64,000 nucleotides of DNA, taken from positions 2,609,501-2,673,500 of the forward strand of contig NC_009937.1 in NCBI RefSeq assembly GCF_000010525.1, written 5' to 3'. A program made the translations under genes and the position numbers. Below are positions 45,809 through 55,616 of the stretch, piece after piece. Origin of the DNA: Azorhizobium caulinodans ORS 571. Lineage in GTDB: Bacteria > Pseudomonadota > Alphaproteobacteria > Rhizobiales > Xanthobacteraceae. The notes under the pieces are model-generated. The model was not told the origin of the DNA. It did no database searches and was given only the letters and a program-made list of their open reading frames with translations. The stretch's first letter is position 1. Each line of letters starts with the position of its first letter.

Positions 45809-46312
45809 ATGACCGAACTGCCCATCACCGTCACGACCGAATCGCCTGAGAGCAACGCCGCCATCGAGCGGCTGCATCAGCGGACCTTCGGCCCCGGCCG
45901 CTTCGCGCGGACCGCCTTCCGGCTGCGCGAGAACGTGCCCCACGACCTCACCCTCTCCTTCACCGCTTATGTGGGGACGATGATGGTGGGCTCGGTGCGC
46001 CAGACGCCCATCCTGATCGGCAGCCAGCCCGCGCTCCTGCTCGGCCCGCTCACGGTCGAGCCGCCGTTCCGGGCGGTGGGCATCGGCGGCCGGCTGATGC
46101 GGGTGTGCATGGATGCGGCCCGCGATCAGGGCCACGGCCTGATCCTGCTGGTGGGGGATGAGCCCTATTACCGGCGCTTCGGATTCAAGGTGGTGCCGCA
46201 TGGCCGCATCGCCATGCCGGGCCCCGTCGATCCCGGCCGGCTGCTCATCGCCGAGCTGAAGGACGGCGCTTTTGAGGGCATCACCGGCCCGGCCCGCTCC
46301 ATCGCCGCCTGA
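45809..46312 (+). CDS. GNAT family N-acetyltransferase (YhbS-like)
   Basis: 167 aa. Acetyl-CoA-binding motif A is LGPLTVEPPFRAVGIGGRLM, followed by VGDEPYYRRFGFKVVPHGRI (motif B). This is the COG3153/YhbS-type acetyltransferase pattern; the substrate amine is unknown. It is cytoplasmic. A stem-loop follows at 46334. Confidence 0.92.
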   Translation: MTELPITVTTESPESNAAIERLHQRTFGPGRFARTAFRLRENVPHDLTLSFTAYVGTMMVGSVRQTPILIGSQPALLLGPLTVEPPFRAVGIGGRLMRVCMDAARDQGHGLILLVGDEPYYRRFGFKVVPHGRIAMPGPVDPGRLLIAELKDGAFEGITGPARSIAA

Positions 46313-46333
46313 GCGGACACATCCCCACAAACG

Positions 46334-46358
46334 AAAATGCCCCGGCGAACCGGGGCAT
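46334..46358 (-). terminator. Rho-independent terminator (minus strand, possibly bidirectional)
   Basis: A perfect 9-bp stem ATGCCCCGG / CCGGGGCAT with a CGAA loop lies between the GNAT and DAHP synthase genes. On the minus strand it is followed by TTTT, so it serves the DAHP synthase gene best. Confidence 0.8.
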
Positions 46359-46388
46359 CTCCAAAAGTTTGCTGAGAATGGACGCGGC

Positions 46389-47828
46389 TCACTCGGCCGC
46401 GACCACCTCCCGCCGCCCGCGCGACTGGCGCGCGGTCTTGAGCAGTTCGGCCACCAGGAAGGCGAGCTCGATGGACTGCTCCGCATTGAGGCGCGGATCG
46501 CAATAGGTGTGGTAGCGGTCGCGCAGATCCTCGTCCGAAATGGCCCGCGCGCCGCCGGTGCATTCGGTGACGTTCTTGCCGGTCATCTCGAGATGCACGC
46601 CGCCGGGGATCGTGCCTTCCGCCGCATGGACATCGAAGAAGGTCCGGATCTCGGACAGGATGCGGTCGAACGGCCGCGTCTTGTAGCCCGAGCCAGCCTT
46701 GATGGTGTTGCCGTGCATGGGATCGCACGACCACACCACCGTGCGGCCTTCCTTCTGCACCGCCCGCACCAGCGCCGGCAGGTGCTCGGCCGCCTTCTCC
46801 GCGCCGAACCGGCAGATCAGGGTGATGCGGCCGGCCTCATTGTCGGGCTGGAGCACATCCAGCAGGCGGATGAGACCGTCGGCCGAGAGCGAGGGACCGC
46901 ACTTGATGCCGATCGGATTGCGGATGCCGCGGAAATACTCGACATGCGCATGGTCCGGCTGGCGGGTGCGGTCGCCGATCCACAGCATGTGGCCGGAGGT
47001 GGCGTACCAGTCGCCGGAGGTCGAATCGACACGGGTCAGCGCCTGCTCGTAGCCGAGCAGCAGCGCCTCGTGGCTGGTGAAGAAATCCGTCGAGCGCATC
47101 TCGGGATGCACCTGCGGATCGATCCCGCAGGCGCGCATGAAGTCGAGCGCCTCGGTGATGCGGTTCGCCAGTTCCTGATAGCGGTGCGACTGCGGGCTGT
47201 CCTTCACGAAGCCGAGCATCCACTGATGCGCGTTCGCAAGGTTGGCATAGCCGCCCGAAGCGAAGGCGCGCAGCAGGTTCAGCGTCGCCGCCGACTGGCG
47301 GTAGGCTTCGAGCTGGCGATGCGGATCGGGAATGCGGGCGTCCGGCGTGAACGCGATGTCATTCACGATGTCACCGCGGTAGCTCGGCAGTTCCACGCCG
47401 TTGACCGTCTCGGTCGGGGCCGACCGGGGCTTGGCGAACTGGCCGGCGATGCGGCCCACCTTCACCACCGGCGAGCCGCCGGAGAAGGTCAGCACCACGG
47501 CCATCTGCAGGAACACCCGGAAGAAATCGCGGATGTTGTCTGCCGAATGCTCGTCGAAGCTCTCGGCGCAGTCACCGCCCTGGAGCAGGAAAGCCTCGCC
47601 GGCCGCAACCTTAGCGAGGTGCGCCTTCAGGCGGCGGGCCTCACCTGCAAAAACCAGCGGCGGGTAGGAGGCGAGCTTGCCCTCCACCTCGCCGAGCGCG
47701 ACCTTGTCTGGATAATCGGGCACCTGGACCACGGGATAAAATCGCCAGGAATCCGGACGCCAGCCTTCGGCGCGGCGAGACACGATCTCGGCGCTCGGGT
47801 TGCGGTCGGAAACAGGGCGGGTGGTCAT
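46389..47828 (-). CDS. class II 3-deoxy-7-phosphoheptulonate synthase
   Basis: 479 aa from the ATG at 47828 (GGAG upstream). It condenses phosphoenolpyruvate and erythrose-4-phosphate, the first step of the shikimate pathway. The plant-like class II pattern is clear: [79 protein letters not shown], and [17 protein letters not shown] near the end. Metal ligands are the Cys of GGDCAES and the later His, Glu and Asp. Confidence 0.97.
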   Translation of the reverse strand: MTTRPVSDRNPSAEIVSRRAEGWRPDSWRFYPVVQVPDYPDKVALGEVEGKLASYPPLVFAGEARRLKAHLAKVAAGEAFLLQGGDCAESFDEHSADNIRDFFRVFLQMAVVLTFSGGSPVVKVGRIAGQFAKPRSAPTETVNGVELPSYRGDIVNDIAFTPDARIPDPHRQLEAYRQSAATLNLLRAFASGGYANLANAHQWMLGFVKDSPQSHRYQELANRITEALDFMRACGIDPQVHPEMRSTDFFTSHEALLLGYEQALTRVDSTSGDWYATSGHMLWIGDRTRQPDHAHVEYFRGIRNPIGIKCGPSLSADGLIRLLDVLQPDNEAGRITLICRFGAEKAAEHLPALVRAVQKEGRTVVWSCDPMHGNTIKAGSGYKTRPFDRILSEIRTFFDVHAAEGTIPGGVHLEMTGKNVTECTGGARAISDEDLRDRYHTYCDPRLNAEQSIELAFLVAELLKTARQSRGRREVVAAE

Positions 47829-48141
47829 AGTGATCTCCATCCAGTTTCGCGCGGCGCCCATGCGCCGTGCGTCCGGTCCTTGGCTCCATGGTCAGAGGAT
47901 GCGGATTGGCGCTTATACACGACCCACCGGGGGCACGAAACCGGAACATGGCGGGTCTGCCCTGCGGATTGTCACATGAGCGCGACGTCTGCCTGAAAAT
48001 CAGTCACGCAATGAGCCATGCGCTCCATGCAATCATCCCCGCCCGCCCTGCCCGCACAGGGACGCGCTTTTTGTCGCGGCATCGCTTAAAAGGGCTGGCC
48101 CTGCGCGGCTGGCGTCGCGCGGCCCCACCTTGAGTAAATGT
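47829..48141. other. 313-bp intergenic region between divergent genes
   Basis: No gene is seen. It must hold the promoters of the DAHP synthase (minus) and MFS (plus) genes. A small hairpin CGGCGC-CCAT-GCGCCG lies near 47853-47868, in the DAHP synthase leader. No attenuator-like leader peptide rich in Trp, Phe or Tyr was found. Confidence 0.4.
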
Positions 48142-49401
48142 ATGACCAGATCTGATCCGGGCGTCGCATCGGCGGCGGCCCAGAAGCCCAGCTTTGTCGA
48201 ATTCGTCGCCCTCGTCGCGCTGATGATGGGCGTCACCGCCTTCTCCATCGACAACCTGCTCCCGGCCTTCGAGCCGATCCGCGTCGATCTGAAGGTGCCC
48301 CGCGCCGGCGATCTCCAGCTCATCGTCACCGCCTACATGATCGGCTTCGCGCTGATGCAGCTGGTGTTCGGCACCATCTCGGACGTCATCGGCCGCAAGC
48401 CCGCCCTCATCATCGGTCTCGCCATCTATGCGGTGGGCTGCGGCCTGGCCATGGTCACGGACAACTTCACGGTCCTGCTGGTGGCCCGCGCAATCCAGGG
48501 CATGGGCACGGCGGCGGCCCGCGTGCTCTCTGTCGCCATCGTGCGCGACCGCTTCAAGGGCCGCGACATGGCCCGCGTCATGTCGCTGTGCATGATGGTG
48601 TTCCTCGTCGTGCCCGTGGTGGCGCCGACGCTCGGCAGCGCCATCCTGCTGGTGGGCACGTGGCACCTCATCTTCCTCGCCATGCTGGCGCTCGGCGTGA
48701 TTCTGGCGGTCTGGTTCGGCCTGCGCATGCCGGAGACCCTGCATCCGGAAAATCGCGTGCCCTTCTCCGTCGCCTCCATCGTGCGCGGGCTGAAGGTCAC
48801 GGTCACGACGCGGCGGGCCTTCGGCTATGCCACCGGCATGGGGCTGATGATGGGCGCGCTGATGTCCTTCGTCGCCTCGGCCCCGCAGATCTTCGACACC
48901 GAGGTCTATCACCTCGGCAGTGCCTTCCCCCTCGCCTTCTCGTCCGTCGCGGCGGTGATGTCGGCGGCGTCCTTCCTCAATTCCCGGCTCGTGGGGCGCA
49001 TCGGCATGCGCCACCTCTCGCACGCCGCCATCATCGGCTTCACGCTGGTGGGCGGGCTGCAGGTGGCATTCGCCCTCGCCTATGACGGCAAGCCGCCCTT
49101 CCTGCTCTTCTGCACGCTGATCGCGCTCAACCAGGCGCTGTTCGCGCTCACCGTGCCGAACTTCAACTCCATGGCCATGGAGCCGCTCGGCGCAATTGCC
49201 GGCACCGCCTCGTCCTTCATCGGCTTCTACACGACGCTGTTCGGGGCCATCATGGGCATGGTGGTCGGCCAGTCGGTGGCGGGCTCGGTGCTGCCGCTGG
49301 CGCTCGGCTATTTCTGCCTCGGCTTCCTCGCCATCCTCTCCACCTTCTGGGCCGAGAAGGGAAAGCTCTTCGGCGGCCAGATGGGCGCGCAGCCGCATTG
49401 A
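48142..49401 (+). CDS. multidrug efflux MFS transporter (Bcr/CflA type)
   Basis: 419 aa with 12 predicted helices. MFS motif A is GTISDVIGRKPALIIGLAIY between helices 2 and 3, and the antiporter motif C-like sequence is VFLVVPVVAPTLGSAILLVG. The N-terminus (FVALVALMMGVTAFSIDNLL) fits the Bcr/CflA drug-resistance subfamily (DHA1), which exports drugs against protons. The ATG at 48142 lacks a strong ribosome site; a TTG at 48130 is in frame. Confidence 0.92.
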   Translation: MTRSDPGVASAAAQKPSFVEFVALVALMMGVTAFSIDNLLPAFEPIRVDLKVPRAGDLQLIVTAYMIGFALMQLVFGTISDVIGRKPALIIGLAIYAVGCGLAMVTDNFTVLLVARAIQGMGTAAARVLSVAIVRDRFKGRDMARVMSLCMMVFLVVPVVAPTLGSAILLVGTWHLIFLAMLALGVILAVWFGLRMPETLHPENRVPFSVASIVRGLKVTVTTRRAFGYATGMGLMMGALMSFVASAPQIFDTEVYHLGSAFPLAFSSVAAVMSAASFLNSRLVGRIGMRHLSHAAIIGFTLVGGLQVAFALAYDGKPPFLLFCTLIALNQALFALTVPNFNSMAMEPLGAIAGTASSFIGFYTTLFGAIMGMVVGQSVAGSVLPLALGYFCLGFLAILSTFWAEKGKLFGGQMGAQPH

Positions 49402-49407
49402 CCCGTA

Positions 49408-49433
49408 TCGGCGGGGCGCACCCGCCCCGCCGA
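49408..49433. terminator. strong hairpin between convergent genes
   Basis: A perfect 11-bp stem TCGGCGGGGCG / CGCCCCGCCGA with a 4-nt loop lies between the MFS gene (plus) and the small exported protein (minus). No T-tract flanks it. Confidence 0.6.
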
Positions 49434-49438
49434 ACCCG

Positions 49439-49732
49439 TCAGTTGCCGGTTTCTTTGGCGCAGGCAGCGATGGTGGCCGACAGCTTCACCCGGCCCGCAT
49501 TGTCTTCCGTCGCCTGCCGCAGGGTGCAGGCGTCGAGCGCCGTGAAGGCGCCGTCGCTGAGCTTGCGGCCCATGAACGCGTCGAGGGTCGCCCGCCGGTC
49601 CGGGGGCGTCAGCACCTGATACTTGAGCAAGGCTCCCGCCTTGTCCTGCTGCGGCGGGATCGGCGCCGCAGAGGCGGCGGCGGAGAGAAACACAGCGGCG
49701 GCCAGCACGGCCACAGAACCTGACTTGCGCAC
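49439..49732 (-). CDS. small exported protein with a cysteine pair, unknown function
   Basis: 97 aa from a GTG with GGGGG 7 nt upstream. A signal peptide (SVAVLAAAVFLSAAASA) is followed by a helical domain of about 70 residues with two cysteines (ALDACTLRQAT; IAACAKETGN), likely a periplasmic disulfide. I do not recognise a family. It sits between the MFS and glutathione reductase genes with its own hairpin on each side. Confidence 0.65.
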   Translation of the reverse strand: MRKSGSVAVLAAAVFLSAAASAAPIPPQQDKAGALLKYQVLTPPDRRATLDAFMGRKLSDGAFTALDACTLRQATEDNAGRVKLSATIAACAKETGN

Positions 49733-49811
49733 GGAATACCCCCGAAGGAATGGAACGCCCGCTTCGGCGCCGGATCGGCCGGAGGCGAGTCGCTCCGCCC
49801 GAAATCCATCG

Positions 49812-49846
49812 ACGCCCGCCGGCTCTATGGCAAAGCCGGCGGGCGT
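49812..49846 (-). terminator. hairpin terminator of the glutathione reductase gene
   Basis: A perfect 13-bp stem ACGCCCGCCGGCT / AGCCGGCGGGCGT with a 9-nt loop lies 26 bp below the gene. The T-run is short (CGATTT on the minus strand). Confidence 0.7.
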
Positions 49847-49871
49847 TCGTCCAGAGGGTCCGCTGGCGAGC

Positions 49872-51230
49872 TCACGCGCTCTTGGTGCGCAGCGTCACGA
49901 GTTCCTCGGCCGCCGTGGGATGGACAGCGACCGTGCGATCGAAATCCGCCTTGGTGGCGCCCATGCCCATGGCGATGGCGGCCATCTGGATGATCTCGCC
50001 CGCGCCCTCGCCCACCACGTGGCAGCCCAGCACCTTGTCGCTCTGCTGATCGACGATGAGTTTCACCAGCATGCGCGTCTCGCGGCCCGAGAGGGTCGCC
50101 CGCATGGGCCGGAACTGGGACTTGTAGATGTCCACCGCATGCCCGGCGGCGCGCGCGGCGGTCTCGCTGAGGCCGCAGGTGCCCACCTCCGGCTCGGTGA
50201 AGACGGCGGTCGCGACGAGGCTGTGATCCACCCGCCAGGGCTTGTTGCCGAACACGCTGTCGGCGAAGGCATGGCCCTCGCGAATGGCGACGGGGGTCAG
50301 GTTGATCCGGTTGGTGACATCGCCCACCGCATAGATGGACGGCACATTGGTGCGCCCGTCCGCGTCCACGATCACCGCGCCCACCTTGTCGGTGGCAACG
50401 CCCACGGCGTCCAGCCCCAGGCCCGAGGTGTTGGGCAGACGGCCGATGGCCAGCATCACCTCGTCCACCGCGATGGCGGAGCCGTCGGACAGCGTGACCG
50501 TCTTCGTGCCGCCCTCGGCGGTGATTCCTGTGAGGGTCTGGCCAGTGTGGAACACGATGCCGGAATGGGCCATCTCCTGCGCCACCAGCGCGCGCACGTC
50601 CTCGTCGAAGCCGCGCAGAATCTGGTCGGCGCGGAACACGAGATGCACCTCGCTGCCCAGCGCGCGGAACAGGCAGGCGAACTCCACCGCGATATAGCCG
50701 CCGCCCTGGATCAGGATGCGCGGCGGCAGGCGGGGCAGATGGAAGGCCTCGTTGGAGGTGATGGCGCGCTCGGCGCCGGGAATCGCGGGGCCGAGCGCGG
50801 GATGCGCGCCGGTGGCGACGAGGATGTGGCCGGCCTCGATCTCCTCGCCCGTGGCGACGAGGCGCACGCGGTTGGGGCCGATGATCTCGGCCCGCCCGTC
50901 CACGATCTCGACGCCCGGCGCCACGAGGTTGCGGCGGTAGATGCCCTCCAGACGGGCGATCTCCTGGTCCTTCCGTGCGATCAGCGTCGGCCAGTCGAAG
51001 CGGGCGCCCTCCACGGTCCAGCCGAAGCCGGCCATGTCCTCCAGATCATGGGCATAGCGTCCGGCATAGACGAACAGCTTCTTCGGCACGCAGCCGCGGA
51101 TCACGCAGGTCCCGCCGAGGCGATATTCCTCCGCCAGCATCACCTTCGCGCCGTGCTGGGCCGCGATGCGTCCGGCCCGCACGCCGCCCGAGCCGCCGCC
51201 GATGACGAAAAGATCCACGCTACGCGACAT
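49872..51230 (-). CDS. gor: glutathione-disulfide reductase
   Basis: 452 aa FAD-dependent pyridine nucleotide-disulfide oxidoreductase. FAD site FVIGGGSGGVRAGRIAAQHG; redox cysteines Cys42 and Cys47 in GGTCVIRGCVPKK; NADPH domain IQGGGYIAVEFACLFRALG with a nearby Arg; C-terminal HPTAAEELVTL with the proton-relay His. The CVIRGC spacing and KKLFVYAG are typical of glutathione reductase rather than lipoamide or mercuric reductase. It reduces GSSG with NADPH. Confidence 0.96.
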   Translation of the reverse strand: MSRSVDLFVIGGGSGGVRAGRIAAQHGAKVMLAEEYRLGGTCVIRGCVPKKLFVYAGRYAHDLEDMAGFGWTVEGARFDWPTLIARKDQEIARLEGIYRRNLVAPGVEIVDGRAEIIGPNRVRLVATGEEIEAGHILVATGAHPALGPAIPGAERAITSNEAFHLPRLPPRILIQGGGYIAVEFACLFRALGSEVHLVFRADQILRGFDEDVRALVAQEMAHSGIVFHTGQTLTGITAEGGTKTVTLSDGSAIAVDEVMLAIGRLPNTSGLGLDAVGVATDKVGAVIVDADGRTNVPSIYAVGDVTNRINLTPVAIREGHAFADSVFGNKPWRVDHSLVATAVFTEPEVGTCGLSETAARAAGHAVDIYKSQFRPMRATLSGRETRMLVKLIVDQQSDKVLGCHVVGEGAGEIIQMAAIAMGMGATKADFDRTVAVHPTAAEELVTLRTKSA

Positions 51231-51440
51231 GACTGATTCCTCCGGCGGCCGGCAAAGCCCGCGTCTGTGCGGTGCGGCTGAGATAGGTGCGACGGCCCAC
51301 GACCGAAAGGCCGGAGCGGCGGCGGCGCAGTTCAGGGCGGCGCGGCACGCACGTCAAGCCGGCTTGCCCGGCCGGCGGCTTGGTGCTTCAACCGCGCTGG
51401 CGGCCGCGTCCGGCCGTGTTTTCAGGAAAAATCCGGCGCG

Positions 51441-53561
51441 ATGTCCGACCTCATTCCGCCCCGCCCGTTGCGGGTGCGCCGCACCGCCGAAGGCGCCGCC
51501 GAGATCGCGCTGCCGCTTCCCATCCGCTGGCGGGCGCGCCGGCGGGGCTATGCCCTCGTGTTCTGGCTCGGCGGCACCATATCGCGCAACGGTCGCTTCG
51601 TGGATCGCACCGGCCGGCCGCTCGGACCCGCGACGCTGGAGCCGGGCACCACGGGCGCGTTCGTGCCGAAAGGGGCGGTGGCGCTGCTGCTGCCAGATGC
51701 GCCGACGGATCTGACCATCGGCTATTTCCCACGCACCAAGGTGGAGTTGAAGCTTCATGCCTTCGCGGCCGGTCGGTTCGCGCCTAGCTCGGTGTTGAAG
51801 CGCTGGAAAGCGGCAACCATCGCCGCCCGCGACCTGCGCGGCCTCCATGGCGCGCTGCTTCAGGCCGGCCCTGCCCATGCGCAGGAACAGGCGGCCTTCT
51901 ACCGCGCCTATCGGGCCCGGTTCGTCGAGGACTTCGCCACCGTTCCTGCGAAGGAGGCGGCCCCGCCCCTCGCCTTCATCAGCGCCCTGACTGCCGCTGC
52001 GGATGTCGCGCGCGTGGCCGCGGCCCTCGCCGGACAGACCGACCCCAACTGGCAGTGGGTTATCCTGCACCCCGAAGGCGCCCCGCCCGTTCTTCCGCCT
52101 TCCGATGCGCGTATCCGTCTCGTGGCCCATGCCGCTCCCGAGGGACCGGAGGCCTTCAATGCGGCCAGCGCGCTCGTTCCGGCCGCGCTGGTCGCGCCCC
52201 TCGATCCGCGCGGCACGCCGACCCGCGATGCCGTCGCTATGATCCGCGCCGCCTTCGCCGTTCATCCCGGTTGTGCGCTGCTTTATACGGACGAGGAGCG
52301 CCTCGATGAGACCGGCACGCCGGTCGACGGCCTCTTCAAGCCGGCCTTCAACCGGCATCTCCTGCGCAGCCTCGATTATGTGGGGGCCCTCCGCGTCTTC
52401 TCGCCTGCCCGGCTGGCCGAGATCGGCGGGGCGCGCGCCGATTTCGGCGCCGCCTGGGCCTATGACCTGCTGCTGCGGGCGGCCGAACCGCTCGATCCCG
52501 CACGCATCCTGCACCTGCCGCGCGTCGCCTTCTCCCGCCCGCCGGAGATGGGCGACGGCACCTTCGCGCCGCACGTGGTGGCGGACGCCGCCGCCGCGCT
52601 CAAGGCCGCGACCGGCGTTGCCGAGGTCGAGGCCGCCGCGGGACGCCTCCAGCCGGTCTATCCGCTGCCGGAGGATACGCCGCTCGTCTCCTTCGTGATC
52701 CCCACCCGCGACCGGGCCGATCTGCTGGGGTTGGCGCTGCGTTCGATGATCGCGCTGACGCGCTATCGCAATTTCGAGATCGTGGTGGTGGACAACGGCT
52801 CGGTGGAGCCGGCGACCTTCGCGCTGTTCGAGGAGATCAAGGCCGCCTGGCCGCGCACGGTCATCGTGCGGGACGACGGCGGCTTCAATTATCCGCGCAT
52901 CTGCAATCTCGGCGTCGAGGCCGCCTCCGGCAGCCTGATCGGCCTCCTCAACAACGACATCGAGGTGGTGGAGCCGGGCTGGCTGGACGAGATGGTGGCG
53001 CTCGCCGCTCTGCCGGGCACCGGGGTGGTCGGCGCCAAGCTGCTGTTCCCCGATCGCTCCATCCAGCATGCGGGCGTGATCTGCGGCCTGTTCGATTATG
53101 CCGCCCACTGGTTCGCTCATGCGGATCAGGATGAACCCGGCTATCAGGGGCGGCTGCACAGCCGGCAGAATCTGTCCGCCGTCACAGCGGCCTGCCTCCT
53201 GATCTCCCGCGCCTGTTGGGAAGCTATCGGCCCGCTCGATGCCGAGCGCTTTGCCGAGGATTGCAACGACATCGACCTGTGCCTCAGGGCGGTGGCGGCG
53301 GGCTATGAGCTGGTGTGGACGCCCTTCGCTTGCCTCATCCACCACGAATCCGCCTCGCGCGGGAAGCGTCGCAGCAAGGCGCATCGGGAACGGCTGAAGG
53401 CCCAGCGCCGCCGCTTCGTGGAGCGCTGGCGGTCGGAATCGCTCATCGACCCGCACTACAATCCGAACCTGCGGCGCAAGAGCCTCTACGCGGCGCTGGC
53501 CAAGGCCCCCGAAGGCCCGCGCGAAGCCCGCACCTGCGCCGTGCCGAAGCCCCTCACTTAG
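51441..53561 (+). CDS. large family 2 glycosyltransferase
   Basis: 706 aa. A C-terminal GT-A domain has VSFVIPTRDRADLLGLALRS, VVVDNGSVEPATF, LIGLLNNDIEVVEPGW (DxD-like NDIE) and ACWEAIGPLDAERFAEDCND. Upstream, at about residues 270-320, LLYTDEERLDETGTPVDGLF followed by KPAFNRHLLRSLDYVGALRV shows a second, partly degenerate GT2 module, as in O-antigen/rhamnosyl transferases. The first 150 residues are a distinct Ala/Arg-rich domain. It probably acts on cell-surface polysaccharide but is not in a polysaccharide cluster. Confidence 0.88.
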   Translation: MSDLIPPRPLRVRRTAEGAAEIALPLPIRWRARRRGYALVFWLGGTISRNGRFVDRTGRPLGPATLEPGTTGAFVPKGAVALLLPDAPTDLTIGYFPRTKVELKLHAFAAGRFAPSSVLKRWKAATIAARDLRGLHGALLQAGPAHAQEQAAFYRAYRARFVEDFATVPAKEAAPPLAFISALTAAADVARVAAALAGQTDPNWQWVILHPEGAPPVLPPSDARIRLVAHAAPEGPEAFNAASALVPAALVAPLDPRGTPTRDAVAMIRAAFAVHPGCALLYTDEERLDETGTPVDGLFKPAFNRHLLRSLDYVGALRVFSPARLAEIGGARADFGAAWAYDLLLRAAEPLDPARILHLPRVAFSRPPEMGDGTFAPHVVADAAAALKAATGVAEVEAAAGRLQPVYPLPEDTPLVSFVIPTRDRADLLGLALRSMIALTRYRNFEIVVVDNGSVEPATFALFEEIKAAWPRTVIVRDDGGFNYPRICNLGVEAASGSLIGLLNNDIEVVEPGWLDEMVALAALPGTGVVGAKLLFPDRSIQHAGVICGLFDYAAHWFAHADQDEPGYQGRLHSRQNLSAVTAACLLISRACWEAIGPLDAERFAEDCNDIDLCLRAVAAGYELVWTPFACLIHHESASRGKRRSKAHRERLKAQRRRFVERWRSESLIDPHYNPNLRRKSLYAALAKAPEGPREARTCAVPKPLT

Positions 53562-53566
53562 AAGCT

Positions 53567-53589
53567 GCCCCGCGAGCCTGCTGCGGGGC
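53567..53589. terminator. stem-loop between convergent genes
   Basis: A 7-bp perfect stem GCCCCGC / GCGGGGC with a 9-nt loop lies between the GT2 gene (plus) and the IclR gene (minus). It has no T-tract. Confidence 0.45.
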
Positions 53590-53606
53590 GCGGATCGAGG
53601 CGAGGC

Positions 53607-54404
53607 CTATTGCGGCAGGGCGGCGGAAATGCGCTGGGCGGCGTCCAGAAGCACGGGCAGGAAGCGGTTGCGCATGGCCTCAAGAGGGGTGCGCCCCTCA
53701 TGGGTCGAGACGTTGAGCGCAGCCAGCACCTCGCCGCGGCGATTTCGGATCGGGACGGCAATGGAGCGCAGGCCCAGTTCGAGTTCTTGATCCACCAGCG
53801 CCCAGCCCTGCCGGCGCGCCGTTTCCACCTCATCCTTGAGAGCGACCATGGTCGGTACGGTGCGCGGCGTGCGCTTCTCGATCCGCACCCGGTCGTAGAA
53901 GGCGGCGAGCTCCGCCGGCGGCAGGCCGGACAGCAGCACCCGACCCATGGAACTGCAATAGGCCGGCAGGCGCGAGCCGATGGACAGCCCGATGGTCATG
54001 ACCCGCGCCGTGGGCTCGCGCGCCACGTAGACGATGTCCTCGCCGTCCAGAACGGAGAGAGAGCAGGATTCCTGCAGGGCATTCACCACATCCCGCATCA
54101 CGGGCTGGGCGACCTCCCACATGGGCAGGGAGGACAGATAGGCAAAGCCCAGTTCCAGCACCTTCGGGCGCAGGGCAAACCGCTTGCCGTCCGTCTCCGC
54201 AAAGCCCTCGCGCACGAGGGTCAGAAGGAAGCGCCGGGCAGCAGCGCGGGTGAGGCCGGTATGCTGGGCCACTTCGCTGAGCGTCATGCGCGGCTTGTAC
54301 TGACTGAAGGCCCGCAGCACCTGCAGGCCACGCGCGAGGGACTGGACGTAATCCTTCTCGTCGGCCGCCCCCTCGGCCCGCCCCTCCAGCACCTCGCTCG
54401 TCAT
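53607..54404 (-). CDS. IclR-family regulator of the PcaR/PobR type
   Basis: 265 aa. N-terminal wHTH (YVQSLARGLQVLRAFSQYKP; MTLSEVAQHTGLTRAAARRF) with the PcaR/PobR-like ARGLQVLRAF start, then an effector domain with GSRLPAYCSSMGRVLLSGL and the C-terminal RSIAVPIRNRRGEVLAALNV. Such regulators respond to aromatic-pathway intermediates (protocatechuate, 3-oxoadipate). It is co-encoded with the dehydrogenase-like gene (4-bp overlap), and two matching palindromes lie upstream. It probably controls both this operon and the divergent one. Confidence 0.92.
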   Translation of the reverse strand: MTSEVLEGRAEGAADEKDYVQSLARGLQVLRAFSQYKPRMTLSEVAQHTGLTRAAARRFLLTLVREGFAETDGKRFALRPKVLELGFAYLSSLPMWEVAQPVMRDVVNALQESCSLSVLDGEDIVYVAREPTARVMTIGLSIGSRLPAYCSSMGRVLLSGLPPAELAAFYDRVRIEKRTPRTVPTMVALKDEVETARRQGWALVDQELELGLRSIAVPIRNRRGEVLAALNVSTHEGRTPLEAMRNRFLPVLLDAAQRISAALPQ

Positions 54405-55399
54405 GCCCCCTCCCGCAGACCGCCGGCGGCGGTGTTCTCCCCGGACGCAGTATAGGGGGGACTTTCCCGTTCGGCAGCACGGGCCTTCATCAGCCGCTCG
54501 TCCCGCCAGGCAACCCGTGCGCCCCAGTCTTCCAGGGGCAGCAGCGCCCGTCTTTCAGCCGCAGCACGGGCGACGAGGGTCTCGTCCCATCCGTCCGGCT
54601 GGCCCCGCTCGGCGCCCATCTGCCGATAACGCTCGCCCATGCGGCGGGCGTGCTCCTCAAGGCCGCCCTGATAGTTGAGATCGGCCGTCTCGAACGGGCC
54701 GATGATCGACCAGCGCAGGCCGAGGCCGGAGGTCATGACCCGATCGATCGACGCCACATCTGCAATGCCCTGCTCCAGCATCCAATAGGCTTCTCTCAGC
54801 ACAGCCCCTTGCAGCCGGTTGTAGATGAAGCCGTTGACCTCGCGTTGCAGCACCACCGGAACCTGCCCGGCCTGGGCCATGAGGGCGCGGGTGCGCTCGA
54901 CGGCCTCCGGATCGGTGAAGGGGGCCGGCACGATCTCGACGATGGGCAGGAGATGGGGCGGGTTGGCCGGATGGGCCACGAGGCAGCGTGCGCGCCCCGG
55001 AAGGGCCGCCGCGAACTCGGATGCCGGCAGCGACGATGTGGAACTGGCGAGCACCGCCTCCGGCGCCGCCACCGCATCCATGGCACGGAAGACCTGCGTC
55101 TTGAGGTCGAGCCGCTCCGGCACGTTCTCCTGGACATGAACGGCGCCGGCGATGGCGGCGCCGACCGTTTCTGCCACTGTGATCCGTGCCATCACAACGC
55201 CAGGTGCCTCCGACAGCAGGTCATGGGCGGCGAGCGCGGCCAGGCGTTCCGCCACAGCTCCGAGCACCGCGCTACGCACGGCTGGCGCGGCGTCATGGAC
55301 GCGCACCTCCCGGCCGGAGCGAGCGAACACGATTGCCCACCCCACCCCCATGCTGCCGCCGCCCACGACAGCCACCGGGCCATTTCGTCCTGTGTCCAT
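54401..55399 (-). CDS. 3-hydroxyacyl-CoA dehydrogenase-like NAD-dependent enzyme
   Basis: 332 aa from the ATG at 55399. The Rossmann motif is GGGSMGVGWAIVFARSG (residues about 13-29), followed by VQENVPERLDLKTQVF and LASSTSSLPASEF with HPANPPHLLPIVEIVPAP, the 3HCDH/lambda-crystallin pattern (His of AHPANPPH, Glu of VEIVPAP). The C-terminal helical half is present. Substrates in the family include 3-hydroxybutyryl-CoA, L-carnitine and L-gulonate. Its stop overlaps the IclR start; an operator lies 32 bp above its ATG. Confidence 0.88.
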   Translation of the reverse strand: MDTGRNGPVAVVGGGSMGVGWAIVFARSGREVRVHDAAPAVRSAVLGAVAERLAALAAHDLLSEAPGVVMARITVAETVGAAIAGAVHVQENVPERLDLKTQVFRAMDAVAAPEAVLASSTSSLPASEFAAALPGRARCLVAHPANPPHLLPIVEIVPAPFTDPEAVERTRALMAQAGQVPVVLQREVNGFIYNRLQGAVLREAYWMLEQGIADVASIDRVMTSGLGLRWSIIGPFETADLNYQGGLEEHARRMGERYRQMGAERGQPDGWDETLVARAAAERRALLPLEDWGARVAWRDERLMKARAAERESPPYTASGENTAAGGLREGA

Positions 55400-55430
55400 G
55401 GTGATCACCGATGTGCGAATTGAGGGAAAA

Positions 55431-55447
55431 TGTTCGTTATGCGAACA
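55431..55447. promoter_or_regulatory. palindromic operator 1 (IclR-type) facing the dehydrogenase/IclR operon
   Basis: TGTTCGTTATGCGAACA: 6-bp perfect arms TGTTCG/CGAACA around 5 nt, located 32 bp above the dehydrogenase start codon. It has the same arms and spacing as the site at 55617, and resembles IclR/PcaR-type operators (GTTCG-N5-CGAAC). Confidence 0.72.
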
Positions 55448-55616
55448 CAAAGCGGGACCCGAAAGCTTTTCAAGCGAGTGCTCGACCGATTTGGGTCGAT
55501 CGCGCAAGCAAATGCAAGCGGTCTCACATTCGAGTATTTCCGGTTTTGTTGTGCAGGTGCAGCATCGATTATGCTTGACCACAACAGCATGGCAGACGTA
55601 CCAATTTCCGCATAGA